Assembly: GCA_012931725.1 (NCBI GenBank)
Contig: CM022946.1
Coordinates: 115,086,902-115,150,901, forward strand
DNA length: 64,000 nucleotides
Source: Litsea cubeba
Taxonomy: Eukaryota > Streptophyta > Magnoliopsida > Laurales > Lauraceae
Reading direction: 5' to 3'
This document shows positions 57,320 to 64,000 of the stretch, piece after piece (within the stretch, counting starts at the first letter, position 1; each line of letters starts with the position of its first letter). A model generated the notes under the pieces. The model did not search any database. It was not told the DNA's origin and saw only the letters and a program-made list of their open reading frames with translations. A program made the position numbers and the translations under genes.

Positions 57320-58998
57320 AGAAGATGGATGGAATATATCAAGGACTATGATTTTCGAATTAAGTATCACCCGGGAAGACGAATGTAGTTGCAGATGCCT
57401 TGAGCAGAAAGTCAGTGAGCATGGCAAGCCTTCGTGGAACTTATGTGGTACAGCAGTTAGAAGAGTTGGGCATAGATTTTCAGCCACTAAGAGAGGGTGT
57501 CATGTTAGCAAACATGTCAGTGTCAGAGCCTTCTTTCATTCAGAAGATCAAAGAGAATCAGTTGCAAGACCCAGAGTTGGCTAAGATTTCTGAGCATATA
57601 GCAGATCGTCCGGATTTTCGGGTTGTGGATGGAGTTTTGTACTACCGAGACCGTTTATGTGTGCCTAATTTGGAGGACTTGAGAAGTGATATCATGACCG
57701 AGGCTCACAATACTAAGTATTCCATACACCCGGGCAGTACGAAGATGTACCAGAACTTAAAGGGCAGATTTTGGTGGAATAACATGAAGAGAGAGATAGC
57801 AGCTTTCGTCTCTCGTTGTATGACATGTCAGTTGATCAAGGCAGAACATCAGAAGCCTCCAGGGTTACTGCGGCCATTAGAGATTCCGGAATGGAAATGG
57901 GAGCACATTACCATGGACTTCATATCGGGTTTACCAAAGACTAGTAAGGGCAATGATGCTATTTGGGTCATAGTGGACCGTCTCACCAAGTCAGCTCATT
58001 TCCTACCGATGAAGACTGGGAAGAAAATGCATATGTTACCTTTGGCATAGTTGTTTGTCACGGAGATTGTTAGTCGTCATGGACAGCCAGTTTCCATCAT
58101 ATCCGATAGAGACAGTAGATTTGTCTCAAGATTTTGGAAGACACTGCATGAGTCTATGGGTACGAGGTTACAGTTCAGCACAGCCTATCACCCACAGACC
58201 GATGGTCAGTCGGAGAGGACAATTCAGACACTTGAGGATATGCTACGAGCTTGTGTGTTAGATTTCAAGACTCAGTGGGATGAAGACTTACCGTTGTGTG
58301 AGTTCGCTTACAACAACAGTTTCCACTCGAGTATCGGTATGGCACCTTTTGAGGCTTTGTATGGCAGAAGGTGTAGAACACCTGTTTGCTGGGAAGAAGT
58401 CGGTACTCGCAGTTTCCATGGACCGACCATTGTCAGTGAGACGAGTGACAAAGTCAAGTTGATCCAAGAACGTCTGAAAGTGGCTCAGAGTAGACAGAAG
58501 AGTTATGCAGACTCTCACAGAAGGGATTTACAATTTAAAGAAGGAGATAAGGTCTTCTTGAAAGTGTCACCTACCCGTGGAACTTTGAGGTTTGGACAGA
58601 AGGGCAAATTGTCTAGGAGATACATTGGACCGTACGACATTGTGAGTAGGATTGGTGATGTGGCTTACCGGTTAGCCTTACCACCTGAACTTTCCGGCGT
58701 ACACAATGTTTTCCATGTGTCTATGTTGAAGAAGTACGTTCCCGACAGACTACACATACTCCGTTATGAGCCATTAGAAATCCGAGAAGATGCTACATAT
58801 GTTGAGAAGCCTAAGCAGATCATTGACACCAAGGAACAAGAATTGAGAACTCGGACTATTCAGTGGGTCAAGGTACTTTGGGAGAATCATGGACCGGAAG
58901 AAGCAACTTGGGAATTACGGGATCAAGTTCAGAGGAAGTACCCACATCTCCTACCGGAGGTGAGTTTTAATTTCCATTTGGAGGACCAAATGTCCTAA
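57320..58998 (+). pseudogene. Tekay-type integrase with chromodomain
   Basis: After the TAG, a 1-base deletion near 57375 shifts the frame within the expected NVVADALSRK segment. From 57400 the integrase is open. HHCC finger: HNTKYSIHPGSTKMYQNL to CMTCQ. Core: D in ITMDFISGLP, D in SIISDRDSRF, E in QSERTIQTLE. TAG at 58048 sits between MLPLA and LFVTEIV, where Gln is expected. The C-terminus has RYIGPYDIVSRIGDVAYRLA, the conserved FHVSMLKKYVPD, and then a chromodomain (IQWVKVLWENHGPEEATWEL). Ends at 58998, beside the purine tract. The chromodomain assigns it to the chromoviruses, Tekay/Del type by its form and by the long LTRs. Confidence 0.9.
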
Positions 58999-59009
58999 GG
59001 GGTGGAGGA

Positions 59010-62000
59010 TGTAAGACCCCGACCCGAGAGACCTCGTTTAGAGTTGATTAAGTTGTGTTTTAGTTTAGTGTGTTTAGTGGTTTTTGGATTAGTTGGGGAT
59101 TAGAATAGCTTTTATAATAGCTTTGGGGAATTTGGAGAGCCTTTTTACTTGTGGGACCCTTTGGGGGTTCTTGTTACGAATTGTGCGAGATTGGGGTTTA
59201 CCGATGATTTCCAAAAATTGTGTTTTCACCCCATTGGACTTATCTTGTTAATCCTTACAACTTTCATTTTGACATCGTTTTCGTTCGAAGACCTTAAACC
59301 CGATTTTTCACTAATTGAGGGCAAAATGGTCTTTTTACCCAAAATCTGGACACCGATTTCAATGTCACCAAAATGTGCAAAATATATACTTTTTGAAAAC
59401 TAGAAATTTTTCCGATCAACTTTGTCTTCTTCGTCGAATTTGTTTGAAGCCCCGAAAACCATGTTTTGAGCCCGAGAAGTCTTTTAAGTTGTGGGCCCCA
59501 TCCCCACTTACTATATATAGAAAGTTTCTTCTTCTTTTTCCCATTTCTGGCAAAAACCCTAGAGGAGAAGAGAAATCCCAGCCCTAAGGGTTTTCCCTTA
59601 CCCTTTTCTTGCTTCTTCATCTTCAATCCCCCACTAAGCTAGTGCTAATGGAAAATTAGAGGCTACAATATTCTTCCTCGTATCAAGGGCTTCATCTTGA
59701 TACCATTTTTGAAGAAAACCACCCATTCCAAGACTTCCTTTGGACAACACCTTGCTTTTTGAAGAACTTCTTTGTAAGTGATCTTTTTAAAAGTTTTATA
59801 ATCTTGTTTATTTAGCCCTAGGGTAACTCCATTTCACTTATTGGAAGATTCCGTTTTGTTTTAATTGGGTTTTGATAATCTAGGGTTTGGATTTGGGGTT
59901 TTTGTGTTTAGGTGTTTGATTGTGGGCTTAAGAGGTGTCTAGAGCTCAATTTGATTTGCATTGGACCCAAGGCAAGTGGATGAATGGATTGATTTCTTGT
60001 TTTCTTGCTATTAAAGATTGGAACTCTCATTTATTGCTTTTACCTAAGTCATCTTTATGAGTTTTCGTGGTTTTGGAAACATGCATAATGTTAGGCTATT
60101 AATAGTTTTCTTGGAAAACATGTGTTTTATTGTCTTGCTTTTAGATCATTTATGATCATTTATGGATTTGCATTTATGGAGATGTCTTGCATTGAATGAG
60201 GTGGAAGTGATGGAGAAATGAATGATTTATGGGAGTGGTTGTTATAGGAGTTGATGATGAATTGAATGGGGTTGAAAGGAAGGTTTGAGACCCTTAATTG
60301 TATGTATAAAAGGATGCCCAAAGGATAATGAAAGGGGGAGAAAAGGAAGGAACGGACTGTACTCAGAAATGAGTTTCTGGACAGTTCGCTCGAGCGACTG
60401 TGACACATCGCTCGAGCGAACTCGTCACAGAACCTCGTTGGCTCGAGCCAACCCCTCTGATCGCTCGAGCCAACCTGATACAACATAATCTGAGCAGGTC
60501 CGCTCGAGCGAACCTTAAAGTCCGCTCGAGCGAACCCCAAACAGAGAGCTGTTCGCCCGAGCGAACCTCCCAGTTCGCTCGAGCGAACTGCCTGTCTGTC
60601 ATAGGTCAATGCCTAAGGGTTCGAAACTTATTTTTAGGCTTGGGGAGGTATCATATGGAGCCCCAATGCAATGTAAGGCGTTATATGAAGTCCGGAAGAA
60701 GGAGGAACCTCATCATGGAGATTCCATGAGGTTTTCTAGATTGACCAATGTGTATAAGGACCCGGAATGTCCCTAACTCTTAAAGAGTACCAAAATTTCA
60801 TCATAACCGACATACGAGACCCTATTCGCACTGATTCAATTCTAGAAACCCTTTTTATTAGCCTGTAAAGATATTGGAAACTATTTGTAATTGATTTTCA
60901 ATCAATTCCCTATTTTGAGATTTCAATCGTGATTTGTGAGTACTCTTGAACCGAGAACATTGTGTTACCATATTGTTAATTTGTTTAGACCCGTCCCGAC
61001 TTTTATATGTTTTGTACCTATGGGTTCCCGCCCCGTTATGTGTATTTATTTGTTTTGATTTTCGCATGTTACCTATGAGTCGGCACCACTAAGCTTGGAT
61101 AACCTTATCGGTCTGATCCACCGGTTTGGATATCCCCCTTCAGTTATACCCGCTGCAGCATGGTTCCCGCCTCGCCCCGATATACCCGGTTCGCTACCGT
61201 GGTCCCGCAGAGTATTATATGTATTTATTATATAAAAATCGTTGATTCTCCTCACCTCGTGTGACTGAGGTTAACGTAGTTGATTCTCCTCACCTCGTGT
61301 GACTGAGGTCAATGTCCCGATGTGCTCTTATCACTTTTGTGAGAGAGGATTTAGCTTTGTGTGGTTGCCACCTTGTTAGTCCCGAATCCTTGTCACCTTA
61401 CATGTTTTATTTGCATAGGTAACTCTTTTAATTGTTGCATTCTTCTTTATAAAATTCATTGCTTATCGAGATTTTTCTATGTTTCAAAAGGCATCATTGT
61501 TTTGAATTATTGTTATGTCTTTTCACCCACCTGCCAGACCGTCGTGTCTGATCCATTTATTTTGGTACTCAGGTCCCGAGCTTATTGCCGTTGAGGAGGA
61601 GCCGGAGGAGGCGGTCGGTGAACCGCAGCGAGTGATTGAGTGGCAAGCCGATGATGTCATGTAGACATTCGGCCTTGCCTTGAGAACGATACACTTTGGG
61701 AATTTATGATATCTTTATTTAGGTTTCATTTGGTTGTACGGTCTTTGTTGACCGTTATTTTGGGGGCATTAATCAACTGATATTTTGTAAATATACTTAA
61801 CTTTACTTTTGGGGAAATATGCTTATGAACATTGCTCATCCTGATATCTTGTCATGTTAACCATAAATCAGTCTTGTTTATGGGATTTGAATGGTATTAG
61901 TATGGTTTGCTACACGCTTCCGCAATCTTGAGAATGTATTTGATATGGTTATATGTGAGATGATGTGTAAAGATAATCCTCACCGCGGAACCCTGTGGGA

Positions 62001-62139
62001 AATCACGTACACGGATAAATGTTTTTTCAACACCGTGTGCGGTTTAGCCAAAGAGATGCACGTGGCGCGGCATCACCCCACCGTGTCCCGATCCCGGACT
62101 CGACCTCTTTTCCCCTAGTCCCGGTCCGGGGTCGCGACA
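59010..62139 (+). mobile_element. Tekay-type 3' LTR
   Basis: 3130 bp, colinear with 50888-54017. Its two indels relative to the 5' LTR cancel in length: one G fewer in a G run near 59193 and one A more near 60535. Confidence 0.95.
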
Positions 62140-62144
62140 CCATA

Positions 62145-62744
62145 CGCTGATTTGTTTTAGTTCTGATGCTGTTGTTGGCTTTCATATTGCATTAAGTTGT
62201 AAAGCTCGAGTCTTTCTAGCTTAGGGTTGCTTGAGTAGTGTTGAAAGTGAAATGTGGCCATAAAACTATAGGATGGATCATTGTAGAAAAAGGACACTAT
62301 TTTACACTGAATTCATTTCCTAACACTTTTTTTTTTGGGTGGAACAATCCTAACATTACATTACTCCATTACACACTAGTGGATCATCACAATCTTCTCC
62401 AAAATACAAGCTGTCCCCATAATCTACTATCAATTAAATGAAATCCAATTATTGCACATAATCAATTAGGCAAACTCCAGTTCAAATGCAAGTTTATTGG
62501 ATCTGTTTTTATGGATGTAACAGAGAGGAAAACATTGAGTTGTTTTTCCTCTTTTTGCATGGAAAAGCATTATATCAAAAAAAAAGAAAGACATTCACAT
62601 AAAAATTAGAGGCTTTTCCTTGACACCAAGGAATGCTGTGCATTGCAAAAATGTGTCCTCATGGGTTTGTGCAAAGTAATTTTTGTGAAAAAATGTAAGT
62701 GGCTTATGTAGGAGAGTGATTTAGGTATTATTTAGTTTTGGTAG
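62145..62744. other. Intron-like sequence right of the Tekay insertion
   Basis: AT-rich and non-coding, ending in a possible acceptor TTTTGGTAG at 62744 before the beta-amylase exon. Confidence 0.5.
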
Positions 62745-63099
62745 AAGAAATCAGGAGTACATTTCATTGGGATGTGATGTTCTTCCTGTTCTTAGAGGAA
62801 GGTCTCCAATTCAAGCATATTCGGATTTTATGAGGAATTTTAGAGATACTTTTAGAGAGTTTCTGGGAGATATCATAACAGTGAGTTGTTACTATTTTTG
62901 AACTCATGGGTTGTTATTTGGTGATGATGAAAATGATCTACCTCACTTAAATGGGGATCTGATTGGTTTTTTAATTTTCAGGGAGTTCAAGTTGGAATGG
63001 GTCCTATTGGTGAGTTGAGATATCCTTCTTGCCCTTCGGAGAAGCTGTCGTGGGGCATGGCGATTTAGGGAGCTTGGAGAGTTCCAGTGCTATGATAAG
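62745..63099 (+). pseudogene. Beta-amylase gene fragment, two exons with a frameshift
   Basis: Exon 62745-62880 encodes RNQEYISLGCDVLPVLRGRS and PIQAYSDFMRNFRDTFREFL, ending before donor GTGAGT. The intron 62881-62981 ends TTTTCAG. Exon 62982-63099 encodes GVQVGMGPIGELRYPSCPSE, then KLSWG. One extra base (near 63057) shifts it, after which WRFRELGEFQCYDK is in the next frame, followed by donor GTCGGT. Beta-amylase (glycosyl hydrolase family 14) releases maltose from starch. GELRYPS and EFQCYDK are conserved family motifs. Exon 2 is 118 bases; 117 would keep frame. No upstream catalytic exons are recognisable on the left, so this is a fragment or a decayed gene. Confidence 0.8.
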
Positions 63100-63139
63100 G
63101 TCGGTACGCTATTTTTTTTAATTGCATTGGCATTCATTT

Positions 63140-63590
63140 TATTGAATCTGCTGGTGCTTAGAAGAACTCTTTAAACTATTTTTAGTTCATTTGTTAAACT
63201 GGGTAATGCTTACTCCATTTGTTTTTTCTGGCCTTGCTTAATTTCCTATTGTTCGTCAGTAGATACTCTGTTCATTTGTGAAAATGTGCAATGTATACTC
63301 CAGTTGGGTTTTCTGGCCTTGCTTAATTTCCTATTATTTGCCAGTAGATACTCAAACCCTGTTCATTCACAGTTCATTTGTTAAACTATTTAATGCTTAC
63401 TCCACTTGGGTTTTCTGTTCTTAAGTTCCTATTATTTGACAGAAGATGCTCTGCTTATTAAAAATGTGTAATGTTTACTCCAGTTGTGTTTTCTGACCTT
63501 GCTTAATTTCCTATTCTTTACCAGTAGATACTCTACTTTGTTCATTTAGTTCATTTGTTGAAATGTGCAATGTTTGCTCCAATTAGGTTT
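63140..63590. repeat. Tandem repeat of about 90 bases, 4-5 copies
   Basis: Units contain AATGYKTACTCCANTTGKGT, CTTGCTTAATTTCCTATTNT and CCAGTAGATACTC, starting near 63185, 63275, 63370, 63460 and 63547 (last partial). It lies in the presumed beta-amylase intron. Confidence 0.85.
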
Positions 63591-64000
63591 ACCAAAAGAT
63601 TCTAAATAAATGTTATTTATTGGTTGTTCCTTTGAATTTATAGTTTTCAATTCAATAGTATGGATGCTTCTTTGTTGATGGGATAAGTCTTTGTTGATGA
63701 TGGATATTTTTCGAGTGTAGGGGTTGCATGATGTTATAAAGCTGGTTCCTATTGACCTAGCAAATAATGGCTTGGCCAAGCAAGGATCTGAGTTATACTA
63801 CCCTTGTTTTTTCAGGTTTTTAAAGCCATATTGGATGCTATCTTCTCACATGCTGCTATTTAATGAGGTTGAAGTCTCCCAAGCCCCAGCAACCAGCATG
63901 AAATAGAAGTTTAAAAGTTTAAAATAGAAGCACTTTGAAGCTTGCCACCCCTACTGTAAGTTGATTTTTTTTCTTTTTGCTTGTAATTGTGATTATAAGC
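63591..64000. other. No gene seen
   Basis: AT-rich, intron-like. Short open frames only, with no recognisable protein. Confidence 0.4.

Larger units (their letters stand above)
50888..62139 (+). mobile_element. Tekay/Del-type Ty3/gypsy chromovirus, complete structure
   Basis: 11252 bp, flanked by CCATA (50883-50887 and 62140-62144). Both LTRs are 3130 bp (50888-54017, 59010-62139) and begin TGTAAGACCCCGACCC and end GGGGTCGCGACA. A tRNA-Met primer site follows the 5' LTR, and a purine tract, AAGGGGTGGAGGA (58997-59009), precedes the 3' LTR. Gag, protease, RT, RNase H, integrase and a chromodomain lie in order. I counted about 31 differences between the LTRs by eye, near 1 percent, so insertion is fairly recent. 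The coding frame is broken by four stops and three frameshifts, so it is non-autonomous now. Confidence 0.96.

Noticed and set aside
62745..63099. Functional beta-amylase gene
   Set aside because: Catalytic upstream exons are not seen and the second exon is one base too long. A sequencing error in that base remains possible.

Overview
The window is a plant (angiosperm-type) repeat-rich locus. I recognise no complete host gene. It is a stack of nested transposable elements with a few host-gene fragments, many of which look captured by CACTA transposons. The evidence is plant-specific element structure: Tat-type Ty3/gypsy with a second RNase H, chromodomain (Tekay/Del-type) Ty3/gypsy, SIRE/Maximus-like Copia, CACTA termini with 3-bp target duplications, and a plant mobile domain (PMD). 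The species cannot be named from sequence alone.

Layout. 1-8161 is the 3' end of a Copia element (AT-rich non-coding region, purine tracts, 3' LTR 6334-8161), interrupted at 1624-5725 by a Pack-CACTA element (target duplication AAA) carrying a PRA1-family gene fragment. The Copia LTR abuts the 3' part of a chromovirus LTR (8162-9522) whose gag-pol (9685-11905) stays in one frame but holds ten stops, nine of them TAG. At 11906 this pol is cut by a Tat-type LTR (+). After the leader, a second Tat LTR lies in inverted orientation (15549-17739), followed by a decayed antisense PMD gene (18918-21945) that ends at a CACTA terminus (21946).

22853-45668 is one almost complete Tat-lineage element on the minus strand (target duplication CCTCT, LTRs of 2580 and 2555 bp). 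Its gag, protease/RT/RNase H, second RNase H and integrase read right to left. Between integrase and the 3' LTR it carries a gene on the opposite strand with its own TATA box and three in-frame GT-AG introns (389 codons). Between the two convergent genes lies a minisatellite zone with ten copies of a hairpin module whose stems covary. A 2849-bp solo LTR (25613-28461, target duplication TACCA) is nested in it.

45732-50887 and 62140-64000 hold CACTA termini and gene fragments: F-box/kelch, an unrecognised gene-like segment, a first-exon-like piece of a lysine/histidine (LHT-type) amino-acid transporter, and two beta-amylase exons with a 1-bp frameshift. A Tekay/Del-type element (50888-62139, target duplication CCATA, both LTRs 3130 bp, about 1 percent different by eye) splits this region.

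The strongest leads are the covarying hairpin array (31496-32019), the spliced antisense gene of the Tat element and its PMD-containing older relative, palindrome clusters with pairing-preserving changes in four LTR families, and the excess of TAG stops consistent with deamination at methylated CAG sites.
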